Source: CBDFGK01 sp965247075 (lineage in GTDB: Bacteria > Pseudomonadota > Gammaproteobacteria > Pseudomonadales > Halieaceae). Taken from it: 64,000 nucleotides of DNA. Positions within the stretch are counted from its first letter, which is position 1; each line of letters starts with the position of its first letter. This document shows, piece by piece, positions 1-9,198 of this stretch. The notes under the pieces were generated by a model that searched no databases, was not told the origin of the DNA, and worked only from the letters and a program-made list of their open reading frames with translations. The translations under genes were made by a program, and so were the position numbers. The stretch is from assembly GCA_965247075.1 (NCBI GenBank), contig CBDFGK010000002.1, positions 806,001 to 870,000 on the forward strand. The letters run 5' to 3'.

Positions 1-216
1 TACACCACCAAGGAGGCGCTTGAGGAGCATTTCGAAGAACTCGCCACCTTTACTGCAGGTCTCGCCAACCGCCTAACGCAGGAAACCGTTGCCTGTCGGG
101 TTGACGGTACAATGCGTACCTACCCATCCACCGAAGATCCCAAACCACATCGTTGCGCGGGCGGCCTTTCCAGCGGTGAGCTTCCCACACCGCTCAAGCC
201 AAACGAGCTCTCGAAC
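1..216 (+). other. Open reading frame running in from the left edge
   Basis: The frame used by the methyltransferase gene that follows is free of stop codons back to base 1. The first part (about residues 1-38) reads like real protein, with an acidic helical stretch (EALEEHFEELATF). The part just before position 217 looks less protein-like. Family knowledge of the methyltransferase places its start at the ATG at 217, so this stretch is probably the end of an upstream gene whose stop was lost, or an N-terminal extension. The sequence left of the window would decide. Confidence 0.3.
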
Positions 217-3200
217 ATGCGAGCCCTTCAGGCCTCCCTGCAGCGCATCAGCAGCGTGCGAGATGCCCGCGACCTTTTCTGTAACGTGCTGCATTACGAG
301 TTCGAGGACGAACAGATGACCACGGTCAACTGGCCAGACAAACTTAAGGAATACCTCGCGCTCGGAACCTCGCCACAGATCATAGCCGACCAGAATGGGT
401 TCAAGATCATCTACCTTCAACTGTCGGAAGATTATCTGCGCAAGGGTCTCGAGCGCCAGCTCGTCCAGCACATCGCAAAGGACGATCCCACCCTGCGCAG
501 CCTCGTGGTGGTTTCCGACGTCGACCAGAAGCAATGGCATCTCATCAATGTCAAGTTCGAGAAGGAGGAGGGCAAACAGGAGCGCCTCCGCCTCCGCCGC
601 ATGCACGTCGGCCCGGATCAATCAGTCCGCACCGCAGTCGAACGTCTGACAATGCTCAATATCGAGACCGCCGGCGAGAACACCACCGCCGCAGAACTAC
701 AGGACCTGCACGACCGTGCCTTTGACGTCGAATCTGTCAGCAGGGAGTTCTTCAACGAGATCTCCAACTGGTATTTCTGGGCACTCTCCCAGGTTGAGTT
801 CCCGGTCGATACGCTAACCGACGACGACAGTGAAAAACACCGCGCTACCTCACTAATCCGCTTTCTTACCCGGATGATCTTCTGCTGGTTCCTCAAGGAA
901 AAGGGTCTCATCCCCGCAAACCTGTTTCGCCAGAAGGACCTCGCCGACATCCTCGTTGATCTCGACCCGGACTCCTGCACCTACCACCAGGGCATCCTGC
1001 AGAATCTTTTCTTTGCCACCTTGAATCAGCGCATGGGCAAGGACAATAAGGGCAAGCCTTACCGTGCGTTCGCCAAGGATGAGGGCTTTCTTAAAAACAG
1101 GTCCACTTACGGCGTTGATACGCTTTACCGTTACGAGGAGCATTTCCAGGATTCGGACGCTGCGCTGAGCCATTTCGCCGATATCCCCTTCCTCAATGGT
1201 GGTCTGTTCGAGTGCCTCGACTACACTGAAGAGGAAACCGGGGAAAAACTCTACGTCGATGGCTTCTCGCGGAACAAAAAGAAGCGCGCCCGCGTCCCTA
1301 ACTGTCTCTTCTTCGCCAGTGAACAAACTGTGGACCTCTCCGAAGTCTACGGCGACACACGCCGCCGCAACGCGCGGGTGCGGGGACTCCTCAACATCCT
1401 CCACTCCTACAATTTTACTATTGAGGAGAACACGCCCGTTGATGAGGAAATCGCCCTCGACCCGGAACTCCTCGGCAAGGTCTTCGAAAACCTCCTCGCC
1501 TCCTACAACGAGGAAACGAAAACCACCGCCCGCAAGCAGACTGGTTCCTTCTATACCCCACGCCCTATCGTCGAGTATATGGTCGACGAGTCTCTTAATG
1601 CCCACTTGGGCGGTACGCTCACCCAACTGGGCCACAAAGAAGAGGAGGCGCGGGAGCAACTCGAACTGCTCCTTGGCTACACTGACGAGGAACCCACCTT
1701 TTCAGAGGAGGAGATCAGCGCCCTGCTCGAGGCCATCCATACTTGCAAAATACTCGATCCCGCCTGCGGCTCCGGTGCCTTCCCGATCGGCATGCTGCAT
1801 AAGCTCGTGCACATAGTCCACAAGCTCGATCCTGACAATGCCCGCTGGAAACAACTGCAAATCGACGAAGCTTCGAAGATTCCTGATTCCTCGGCCCGCA
1901 ACGCGGCTATCAAAGCGATCAAACAGGATTTTGAGGACAACGGCGACGACTATGGTCGCAAGCTCTATCTTATAGAGAACTGCCTCTATGGTGTCGATAT
2001 CCAGCCCATCGCCATACAGATCTCGAAACTTCGGTTCTTTATTTCCCTGATCTGCGACCAAAGAACCAACCGCGATAAGGCAAAGAATCATGGCATCCGC
2101 GCTCTGCCGAATCTGGAAACAAAGTTCGTCGCGGCCAATACTCTGATCAGCCTTCCGGAGATGGATCAGATGGCGCTGGTCAGTCCTCGTGTGCACGAAA
2201 TCGAGTCAGAAATCGAATCGCTCTACCACCGGCATTTCTCCATTCAACGTCGTGATCAGAAGCGGGCGCTAGAGGACAAGCTGAAAGATCTTCGCAAGGA
2301 ACTGGGACGAGAGCTTGCCGAGAGTCTGGGCTCATCCCAAAAGGCGCAGCAGCTTGCCGGATGGGATCCCTTCAATCCCCAAGTGTCATCCGACTTCTTT
2401 GACCCACATTGGATGTTCGGCCAATCCTTGGCTGACGGGTTCGACATCGTCATCGCCAACCCGCCGTATGTGTTTGCGCGCGATAGTGCGTCGAAAGGAA
2501 TTACGCAAACGGCCAAAGACTACTACTACGGAAACTATTCGCTCGCTGAGTATCAGGTTAATCTCTACCCCCTGTTCATTGAAGCGGGTAGTCGTGTCTT
2601 GAGGAAGCGCGGCGTTCTCTGTTTTATCACTCCTAATAACTGGCTCACTATTAACACGAATCGAAATTTACGGAGGTTCGTTCTGGCTCAATCAAACGTT
2701 TCTATTCTTAACTTTTATGCCCGCGTTTTTGAAAGTGCCGATGTAGATGCCGCGATAGTCATATTTCAGAACGATGATTCCGCATCCGAAAACAAATACG
2801 TCCGATTGCTAGAGTGGATAACGGAACCTGAGTTAATAACTGAAGCACTGACGTCACTATTCTTATCACAACAAGACGCCATCATTAATATTGAAGCGCT
2901 CAAGTCAGGGGCCACTCGTGACTTGATGGAAAAAATTGAGTCCAAGTCCCGAGATTTGCGCTCAGTTGCCAGCGTGAAATGTGGACTCAAAGCCTATCAG
3001 AAGGGCAAAGGGAGGCCCAAGCAATCTGTTAGAGAAAAGGAAGGTCGCGTTTTCCACTCGAAAACACCAAAGCATGGCTACATAAAGTATCTCGATGGCA
3101 AGGATGTGTGTCGTTACCGACTGGGTTGGAATGGCGAGTTTCTCCATTATGGCCCGCACCTGGCAGAACCGCGGAAAGATTTTCGCTTGTTTTCGACACC

Positions 3201-3630
3201 TCGGATTTTGGTCCGGCAGATTCCGTCTCCGCCGCCTTACTGCATCAACGCGTGTTACACAGACGAGACGGTACTGAACGATCTTAATTCGATGAATGTG
3301 ATCAATCTAACAATCAAGCATCAGCTGTTATTGGCGGTGCTTAATTCGCGGTTGATGACCTATTGGTTTATCCACAAGTTTGGCAAGATGCAGCGCGGGA
3401 TCTTTCCTCAGTTTAAGGTCAACGAGTTAGCGATCTTCCCGATATCTATTTCCTTCGAGCCACATGCATCGAGGCTTATAGAACTCGTAGAATCGGTACT
3501 CAACGCCAAGCAAAATGATGCGAACGCCGACACAAGCGAGACCGAGTCGGAAATCGATCAACTTGTTTATTCGCTCTACGGTCTGACGGCCGAAGAAGCG
3601 GAGATTATCGAGGATTCGCTCGCAGAATAG
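217..3630 (+). CDS. Eco57I-like adenine-specific DNA methyltransferase of a restriction-type system
   Basis: Large (about 1137 aa) N6-adenine methyltransferase, expected to modify host DNA using S-adenosylmethionine. Motif I (DPACGSGAF) lies near residue 514 and the catalytic NPPY motif near 747. Before them is the usual conserved block with GSFYTPRPIVEYM. The C-terminal third looks like a target-recognition region. The long N-terminal region (residues 1-480) resembles the family's helical/nuclease-like region, but no nuclease motif is certain. ATG 217 (MRALQASLQ) matches the usual N-terminus of the family; an in-frame ATG at 112 and further open sequence lie upstream. Six bases separate it from the PLD-helicase gene, so the two are surely co-transcribed. 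It could be a type IIG-like enzyme or the modification half of a multi-gene system. Confidence 0.85.
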   Translation: MRALQASLQRISSVRDARDLFCNVLHYEFEDEQMTTVNWPDKLKEYLALGTSPQIIADQNGFKIIYLQLSEDYLRKGLERQLVQHIAKDDPTLRSLVVVSDVDQKQWHLINVKFEKEEGKQERLRLRRMHVGPDQSVRTAVERLTMLNIETAGENTTAAELQDLHDRAFDVESVSREFFNEISNWYFWALSQVEFPVDTLTDDDSEKHRATSLIRFLTRMIFCWFLKEKGLIPANLFRQKDLADILVDLDPDSCTYHQGILQNLFFATLNQRMGKDNKGKPYRAFAKDEGFLKNRSTYGVDTLYRYEEHFQDSDAALSHFADIPFLNGGLFECLDYTEEETGEKLYVDGFSRNKKKRARVPNCLFFASEQTVDLSEVYGDTRRRNARVRGLLNILHSYNFTIEENTPVDEEIALDPELLGKVFENLLASYNEETKTTARKQTGSFYTPRPIVEYMVDESLNAHLGGTLTQLGHKEEEAREQLELLLGYTDEEPTFSEEEISALLEAIHTCKILDPACGSGAFPIGMLHKLVHIVHKLDPDNARWKQLQIDEASKIPDSSARNAAIKAIKQDFEDNGDDYGRKLYLIENCLYGVDIQPIAIQISKLRFFISLICDQRTNRDKAKNHGIRALPNLETKFVAANTLISLPEMDQMALVSPRVHEIESEIESLYHRHFSIQRRDQKRALEDKLKDLRKELGRELAESLGSSQKAQQLAGWDPFNPQVSSDFFDPHWMFGQSLADGFDIVIANPPYVFARDSASKGITQTAKDYYYGNYSLAEYQVNLYPLFIEAGSRVLRKRGVLCFITPNNWLTINTNRNLRRFVLAQSNVSILNFYARVFESADVDAAIVIFQNDDSASENKYVRLLEWITEPELITEALTSLFLSQQDAIINIEALKSGATRDLMEKIESKSRDLRSVASVKCGLKAYQKGKGRPKQSVREKEGRVFHSKTPKHGYIKYLDGKDVCRYRLGWNGEFLHYGPHLAEPRKDFRLFSTPRILVRQIPSPPPYCINACYTDETVLNDLNSMNVINLTIKHQLLLAVLNSRLMTYWFIHKFGKMQRGIFPQFKVNELAIFPISISFEPHASRLIELVESVLNAKQNDANADTSETESEIDQLVYSLYGLTAEEAEIIEDSLAE

Positions 3631-3636
3631 TAGGCC

Positions 3637-6600
3637 ATGCCCCACGACATCATAGACAACCGCAACGAGAAACTCGTCGAGCACATCAAAAGCATCCTTG
3701 GTTCTACGGACTCAGCGCGCTTTGCAGTGGGCTACTTCTTTCTCTCTGGACTGGAAGCGATCCAGGACGAGTTGGCCGGCGTTAGTAAACTCCGCCTGCT
3801 GATCGGCAACACTACCAACCGTGAGACAATCGAACAGATCAGCGAAGGCTACAAGCGGCTCGAGCTCGTTGAAGCTGCGGAAGAGCGCGAACAGTTCATC
3901 AAGAAAGCGGAGCAGAAGCGTCGCTCGGAAGAAACCGCCGAAAACCTCCGCGAGACCGTCGAAATCATGGACCAAACCGACGACGGTGAGGCCCTCGTCA
4001 AGACGTTGATTCAGCTAATCGAGGAGAAGCGCCTCGAGGTCAAGGTCTACACCAAAGGGCGCCTTCACGCGAAGGCTTACATCTTCGATTACAAAAAAGA
4101 CGGTCACTACGAGAACGGCATCGCGGTGGTCGGTTCCTCCAATCTCACGCTTGCCGGACTCAGCCACAACAGTGAGCTGAACGTCGTTGTGCATGGGAAC
4201 GACAACCACGAGCGGCTGGGCAAGTGGTTCGACCAGCTCTGGGACGAAGCGCAGGACTTCGAGGCCCACCTGATGGAGGAACTCAAGCAGTCGTGGGCCG
4301 CCTCACTCGCCACGCCCTATGATATCTACATGAAAACCCTTTACGCCCTTGTCGCGGACCGCCTAGAGGAGGGTGACGAGAAGGAAATCCTCTGGGATGA
4401 CGAGATCACGCGCAGCCTTGCCGACTTCCAGAAGGTTGCGGTACGCCAGGCGATCCAGATGATCCGCGACCATGGTGGTGTCTTCGTTTCCGATGTGGTG
4501 GGTCTGGGCAAGAGCTACATCGGCGCCGGGATCGTGAAACACTTCGCGCGCACCCAACATGCCCGCCCTCTTATCATTTGCCCCAAGCCGCTGGAGGAGA
4601 TGTGGGAGGGCTACAACGAGACTTTCGAACTGAACGCCCGCGTCCTGCCCATGAGCCAATTGAAATCGGATGATGGCAACGGCGGCTCCAGCATTCTCGA
4701 CGGAGCGAAATATAAGGACCGCGACTTTGTGCTTATCGACGAGAGCCACAATTTCCGTCACCACAGTTCGCAACGTTACGAGGTCATCCAGGATTACCTC
4801 GCTAAAGGTGGCAAGAAGATCTGCCTCCTCACTGCCACACCGCGTAGCAAGAGCGCGAAAGACGTATACAACCAGATCAAACTCTTCCACCAGGACGACA
4901 TCACCCACCTCCCCATCGATCCTCCCAATCTGAAAGAATTCTTCAAGCTGATCGACAAAGGGGCAAAGCGGCTGCAGGACCTCCTGGTTCATATCCTCAT
5001 CCGCCGTACACGGCGTCATATTCTCCGCTACTACGGATTCACCGAGGACACCAACCAGCCGATGAGAGAACTCTCGGAGTCAAAAGCGAAACAGTACCTC
5101 AATGGCTCGAAAAGGGCCTACGTGATGGTGGGGAACACCCACCAGTTTTTCCCTAATCGGAAGCTCGAAACTCTGCGCTATAGCATCGAAGACACCTACA
5201 GCAAGGGGCTTTATGGCAAGATCCGCGCCTATCTCGGCCGTCCCGGCAGCGGGAAGTATGAGCCAAATCCGGGCGTAGAGCTGACCTATGCCCGGTACGG
5301 ACTCTGGCATTACGTAAAACCTGCCAAGCAGAAAGCAATGCCCTACGCTGATCTGCATCGGGCCGGCATCAACCTGCGTGGCCTGATCCGGGTCATGCTC
5401 TTCAAGCGATTTGAGTCAAGTGTCCATGCCTTCCTTACTTCACTCGGACGGCTCGAGAATATCCACACAATGTTCCTCAAGGCGTTGGACGAAGGCTTCG
5501 TCCCGGCTGGCGAGGATGCCCAGAGCCTGTTATACCAGTCTGATAGATTCGAAGAGTCCGACCTCATGGACGCACTTGCGGCGGTCGCCGGAAAATATGA
5601 TCTCGCCGACTTCGACGAAAAGAAACTCCGTGGGCATTTGGAAGCTGACCGCGGGGTGATCCGCGAAATCCTCACTCTGGTGAAGCCGATAACGCCGGCC
5701 AAGGACGCCAAATTGCAGACCCTGATCAAGGGGCTGAAGAAGGGGATTACCAAGAAAACCGGCAAGGTCCTGATCTTCACCCAGTACGCCGATACGGCTG
5801 TCTATCTGTATGAGAACCTCAATCCGGGAAGGAAACATCCAGATGTCGAAGCAATTTACGGAACCGATAAGAGCAAGGCCAGGATGGCGGCGCGTTTTTC
5901 ACCGAAATCCAATCCACACGTCAGCATCGGTTCAGACTCCGAGGTGCGGATTCTTGTGGCAACCGACGTCATGTCCGAAGGCTTGAACCTTCAGGACGGC
6001 GACGTAGTCCTGAATTATGATCTCCATTGGAATCCGGTACGTCTTATTCAGCGTTTCGGTCGAATCGACAGGATCGGAGGGAAGAACGACGTCATCTGGG
6101 GATTCAACTTTCTTCCCGAAACGGCCATGGAGAAGCATCTCGGTCTCCATGAAATCCTTGCCCGACGCATTGCCGAGATTCATGAGACGATCGGGGAAGA
6201 CGCCGCTATCCTCGATAATACCGAGCAGATCAACGAAGAGGCCATGTTCTGCATTTACGAGCAGAAGAACGACCAGTTCAGCTTTTTCGAAGATGAAGAG
6301 GGTGAATTCATCGACATCAACGAGGCCGAGGAATTACTCCGCTCCCTCCAGTCAGAAGATCCAGAAGAATTCGAGCGTATTTCCAACCTCCGCGATGGTA
6401 TCCGTTCGGCTCGGGCGTCCATCTCTGGTGGTGGCCAGCGTATTGTCTTTTGCCAGTCAGGCAAATACCAGCAACTGTTCTTGTTAGACAAAGAGGGAAC
6501 GATTGAATCCCGCGATGCGCCCAAAATCCTTGGCCGACTGAAATGTTCCAAAACCGAACCCGCCTCCGTTCTGCCCCGAGATCACAACCAGGCTGTTATG

Positions 6601-6981
6601 ACGGTGCTGGAAGCATTCACCGCCGAGGTCCGCAATCGAACTGCTCAGCAGAAATTCAGCATGTCGCTGACAGTAGGCCAGACCTATGTTCTCCGCGAGT
6701 TGCGGGCCGTCTACTCGGCGCTCGAAGGCGATGAGTTCGCAGATCTGCGGGGTCAGATCTCTCTGCTCGAGGATTCGTTCAAGCAACCTCTTACAGCGGC
6801 GATTAAAAAACAACTCAACATTATTCGCCGTAACGGCATTACAGGTATGAACCTTGTGCGACTACTCTCAGATCTCTACCATGATCACGGCATGAAAGAC
6901 CACGACTTCCAGCTTCGTCACCGTGCGGAACAGGAAAGAAATGACCTCTCGCGCATCATTTGTAGTGAGGCGATTGTGTAG
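3637..6981 (+). CDS. PLD-nuclease domain fused to SNF2/DEAD-type helicase
   Basis: 1114-aa fusion. Residues 1-230 form a phospholipase D-like domain with an HxK motif (HAKAYIFD near 142) followed by GSSN near 165: a single HKD half-site, so catalysis would need a dimer. Residues 260-520 are helicase domain 1, with GLGKS near 288 and a DESH box near 367. Residues 690-830 are helicase domain 2, with VATDVMSEG near 772 and RFGRIDRIG near 806. Family knowledge suggests an ATP-driven DNA translocase carrying a nuclease, that is, the restriction half paired with the methyltransferase just upstream. PLD-helicase fusions are known in NgoAVII-like restriction systems; equivalence here is inference. 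The next gene starts two bases after the stop. Confidence 0.82.
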   Translation: MPHDIIDNRNEKLVEHIKSILGSTDSARFAVGYFFLSGLEAIQDELAGVSKLRLLIGNTTNRETIEQISEGYKRLELVEAAEEREQFIKKAEQKRRSEETAENLRETVEIMDQTDDGEALVKTLIQLIEEKRLEVKVYTKGRLHAKAYIFDYKKDGHYENGIAVVGSSNLTLAGLSHNSELNVVVHGNDNHERLGKWFDQLWDEAQDFEAHLMEELKQSWAASLATPYDIYMKTLYALVADRLEEGDEKEILWDDEITRSLADFQKVAVRQAIQMIRDHGGVFVSDVVGLGKSYIGAGIVKHFARTQHARPLIICPKPLEEMWEGYNETFELNARVLPMSQLKSDDGNGGSSILDGAKYKDRDFVLIDESHNFRHHSSQRYEVIQDYLAKGGKKICLLTATPRSKSAKDVYNQIKLFHQDDITHLPIDPPNLKEFFKLIDKGAKRLQDLLVHILIRRTRRHILRYYGFTEDTNQPMRELSESKAKQYLNGSKRAYVMVGNTHQFFPNRKLETLRYSIEDTYSKGLYGKIRAYLGRPGSGKYEPNPGVELTYARYGLWHYVKPAKQKAMPYADLHRAGINLRGLIRVMLFKRFESSVHAFLTSLGRLENIHTMFLKALDEGFVPAGEDAQSLLYQSDRFEESDLMDALAAVAGKYDLADFDEKKLRGHLEADRGVIREILTLVKPITPAKDAKLQTLIKGLKKGITKKTGKVLIFTQYADTAVYLYENLNPGRKHPDVEAIYGTDKSKARMAARFSPKSNPHVSIGSDSEVRILVATDVMSEGLNLQDGDVVLNYDLHWNPVRLIQRFGRIDRIGGKNDVIWGFNFLPETAMEKHLGLHEILARRIAEIHETIGEDAAILDNTEQINEEAMFCIYEQKNDQFSFFEDEEGEFIDINEAEELLRSLQSEDPEEFERISNLRDGIRSARASISGGGQRIVFCQSGKYQQLFLLDKEGTIESRDAPKILGRLKCSKTEPASVLPRDHNQAVMTVLEAFTAEVRNRTAQQKFSMSLTVGQTYVLRELRAVYSALEGDEFADLRGQISLLEDSFKQPLTAAIKKQLNIIRRNGITGMNLVRLLSDLYHDHGMKDHDFQLRHRAEQERNDLSRIICSEAIV

Positions 6982-6983
6982 CC

Positions 6984-7272
6984 ATGGAACATGTCAAGTC
7001 ATCCTTCCGCGATCTCCACCAACTTTTTGAAAAGAGCATCACTGTGTGTGACATTGGCGAACCACTGGCATCCGTCGACCAAGACTGCCCAGCAAAACTG
7101 GCACGCGAATTTATGGCCAACCGCGGCTTCGATGTTATAGGCGTTCGCCGCGAAGGCTCCATTGAGGGCTACATTCTGGAGGAAGACCTCAAATCTGGCT
7201 CGGCGGGCGACTACCTTTGGAAACTGAAGGATAAAGACATCCTTCATGGTAGCGACCTGATGTTCAAAGCCC
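6984..7272 (+). pseudogene. CBS-domain protein, 3' end cut off by an insertion sequence
   Basis: Begins at an ATG directly after the helicase stop, so it belongs to the same operon. Residues 15-70 read as a CBS motif (TVCDIGEPLASVD, then FDVIGVRREGSIEGYILEEDL). CBS pairs bind adenosyl nucleotides and commonly act as regulatory sensors. A second CBS motif seems to begin near residue 85 (KDKDILHGSDLM) but is lost where the IS1182-type element starts; the frame then runs a few codons into the element and stops at 7298. Any further genes of the cassette are gone, because the far side of the element carries unrelated DNA. Confidence 0.6.
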
Positions 7273-8865
7273 TAGCAGTCTGTCGGACTTGCCCCTGACA
7301 AGCACCTTTTTAAATGATTGTGTTTCCAGGCATGCTTCCTGGCCGTTGACGACCTCCAGAATAGCCTGTTCGGCATCATGCAAGTTGCCTTTCGGCCTGT
7401 GTGTGTCGATTGAAATGGCAAGTGACCCTCACAGCGCCATTCTCAGCACATTCATGCGCTTCACATTCCACGCCAGGGTCGCTAACGTCCATTCGCCCGC
7501 CACCTTGTCCAAGCCTCGCATCGAGAACTGCCGCAACCCCATCACTTGTTTGATGATGCCGAACACCGGTTCCACGGTTTGCTTTCTCAATGCGTATAAG
7601 GCTCGCCCTGATTCGCTCGTCAGTCGGTGTTTCATCAGCGCCACCGGATCTTCCGTTATCGGTGTCGGGCTGTCAGGGGCAAATCGGTCCAACACGGACC
7701 GGTGGTGTTGATCTCGTGCCACTGCCAGTGAGGGCTGGATGTTGCCCCCTAAACACGCCTTTACATTCGCCTCGCTAAAATACCCTGTATCCGCTAGCAG
7801 GTCTGTCACCGTGCCCAACGCTTCGGGCAGAGAGCATAGCTTGGTCAGGGCCGGCACTATCTGTTGTTTGTCGTTCGTCGCTTGTGTCAGGTGTGAGCTG
7901 ACAACAAGCATCGTATCAGTGTCCACACTGGCCTGTGCGTTGTAGCACTGATCGAAGCCGCCGCCTGATACCGGCATAATACGCGATTCTTCATCGGTCA
8001 AATTTACCTGGTCATTATCCCGAGGGCCGGGAATCGGTGGCTTAGGCTCCCGACCCCGGGGCTTTTTCCCCGTGTCCCTCTGAGCCTGCCGTTTGGCTTG
8101 TTTTTGTTGGTATTCGGCCTGTTCACGCTCAAAACGTTCTTGCGCCCGCGCCGCTATCTTCTTTTTGGCCTCAGCCAGGGCTTGGAGCCGTGTTTCGCGC
8201 CGGGCAATCTCCGCGGGAACGTCCATGCCATCCACCACCGGCGTTTGATCGGCCGCTTCCGCCTGCGCGGTGAGAGCGCTGACTTCTGCCTTAAGTTGCG
8301 CTTCGATCTTCTTTGCGTGCGCGTAAGAAAGCGCCTTATGTTTGCTGGCGTTCGCTTTTACTTTGGTACCATCCAGGGCGATCCGCCCCAGCTTCATGAG
8401 CTTCATCTCACGCGACAATAACAAGACCTGAACAAACAGGGCTTCAAGCTGGGGCAAAAACCGGCGTCGAAACGTGGCTATCGTGTCGTGATCCGGATGC
8501 GTGTTGGCCGCCAGATAGCGAAACGCAATCGAGTCGTGGGTGGCGCGTTCAATCTTGCGGCTGGAGAAAACGCCGGTGGCGTAACCGTAGATCAGCAAAC
8601 CGAGCAGTACGCCGGGATGGTAGGCCGGTGAACCCCGCCCCGCATACTGCCGAGTAAGCTCAGACAGATCGAGCTGGTCAACCACCTCTACGACAAAGCG
8701 TGCCAGGTGGTCTTCAGGGAGCCAGTCCTGCATAGAGGGAGGAAACAAATAGTCTGTCTCTCGATCAGCGGTTATGAAATTACCCATCACTTCGTTCCCA
8801 TCTCTTCCAGCGTAGCCATGATTATCTCATTTCAATACAATTAAGTTAAGTCCGACAGGCTGCTA
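7273..8865 (-). mobile_element. IS1182-family insertion sequence, intact
   Basis: About 1.6 kb, bounded by 18-bp inverted repeats (7273-7290 and 8848-8865) that differ at one position. CTAG straddles both ends. It contains one full-length transposase. The left flank is the CBS gene on the + strand and the right flank is an aldehyde dehydrogenase gene on the - strand; both are truncated at the element. This is not a simple insertion but the scar of a deletion or recombination between two copies. Confidence 0.85.
7429..8790 (-). CDS. IS1182-family transposase
   Basis: 453 aa, full length for the family. The N-terminus (DYLFPPSMQDWLPEDHLARF) and the block GVFSSRKIERATHDSIAFRYL are typical, as are the basic coiled middle (residues 150-260) and the C-terminal segment with VEPVFGIIKQVMGLRQFS. 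The DDE-type catalytic core is expected to include ALDGTKVKANASKH near residue 140 and DTGYFSE. There is no frameshift, so the element may be active. Confidence 0.93.
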   Translation of the reverse strand: MMGNFITADRETDYLFPPSMQDWLPEDHLARFVVEVVDQLDLSELTRQYAGRGSPAYHPGVLLGLLIYGYATGVFSSRKIERATHDSIAFRYLAANTHPDHDTIATFRRRFLPQLEALFVQVLLLSREMKLMKLGRIALDGTKVKANASKHKALSYAHAKKIEAQLKAEVSALTAQAEAADQTPVVDGMDVPAEIARRETRLQALAEAKKKIAARAQERFEREQAEYQQKQAKRQAQRDTGKKPRGREPKPPIPGPRDNDQVNLTDEESRIMPVSGGGFDQCYNAQASVDTDTMLVVSSHLTQATNDKQQIVPALTKLCSLPEALGTVTDLLADTGYFSEANVKACLGGNIQPSLAVARDQHHRSVLDRFAPDSPTPITEDPVALMKHRLTSESGRALYALRKQTVEPVFGIIKQVMGLRQFSMRGLDKVAGEWTLATLAWNVKRMNVLRMAL

Positions 8866-9122
8866 GCGACAGGTTTCAACTTTGCCCAATGGCTATCTTC
8901 AAACGCCGCTTTCGCAGCTCGAACCGCTTTGTCTACATCTTCAACACCCGCCTCGGGAACCCGCGCGACCCCAGCGCCACTTGAAGGATCGTATACGGAC
9001 AGAGTTCGACTGGACTGGGCAGACACCCACTCCCCGTTAATCAGCATCTGCTGTTCAGAAGCGAGAAATTGACGACTGGAGTTACACAAAACTGAAAGGT
9101 CGTTTGCCAAATCGTTCATCAT
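8866..9122 (-). pseudogene. Aldehyde dehydrogenase N-terminal fragment
   Basis: Only about 85 residues remain: the opening of an NAD(P)-dependent aldehyde dehydrogenase (LINGEWVSAQSSRTLSVYDPS, then VARVPEAGVEDVDKAVRAAKAAF). The catalytic Cys/Glu region and most of the protein (about 400 residues) are missing, cut at the IS1182 end, which supplies a few foreign codons and a stop at 8841. It lies downstream of the amidohydrolase in the same direction and was probably the last gene of the catabolic cluster. An AGGA ribosome-binding site precedes ATG 9122. Confidence 0.75.
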
Positions 9123-9198
9123 TACTATCCTATAAATGGTTAGCGCTAAGCCTGTGATCGATGTAAGTTCGACTTAACAAGTCGGCAGTTCTGACTTA

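Noticed and set aside
7272..8866. CTAG at both IS1182 ends as a clean target duplication
   Set aside because: The flanks belong to two different truncated genes, so the match can be part of the element ends or chance.
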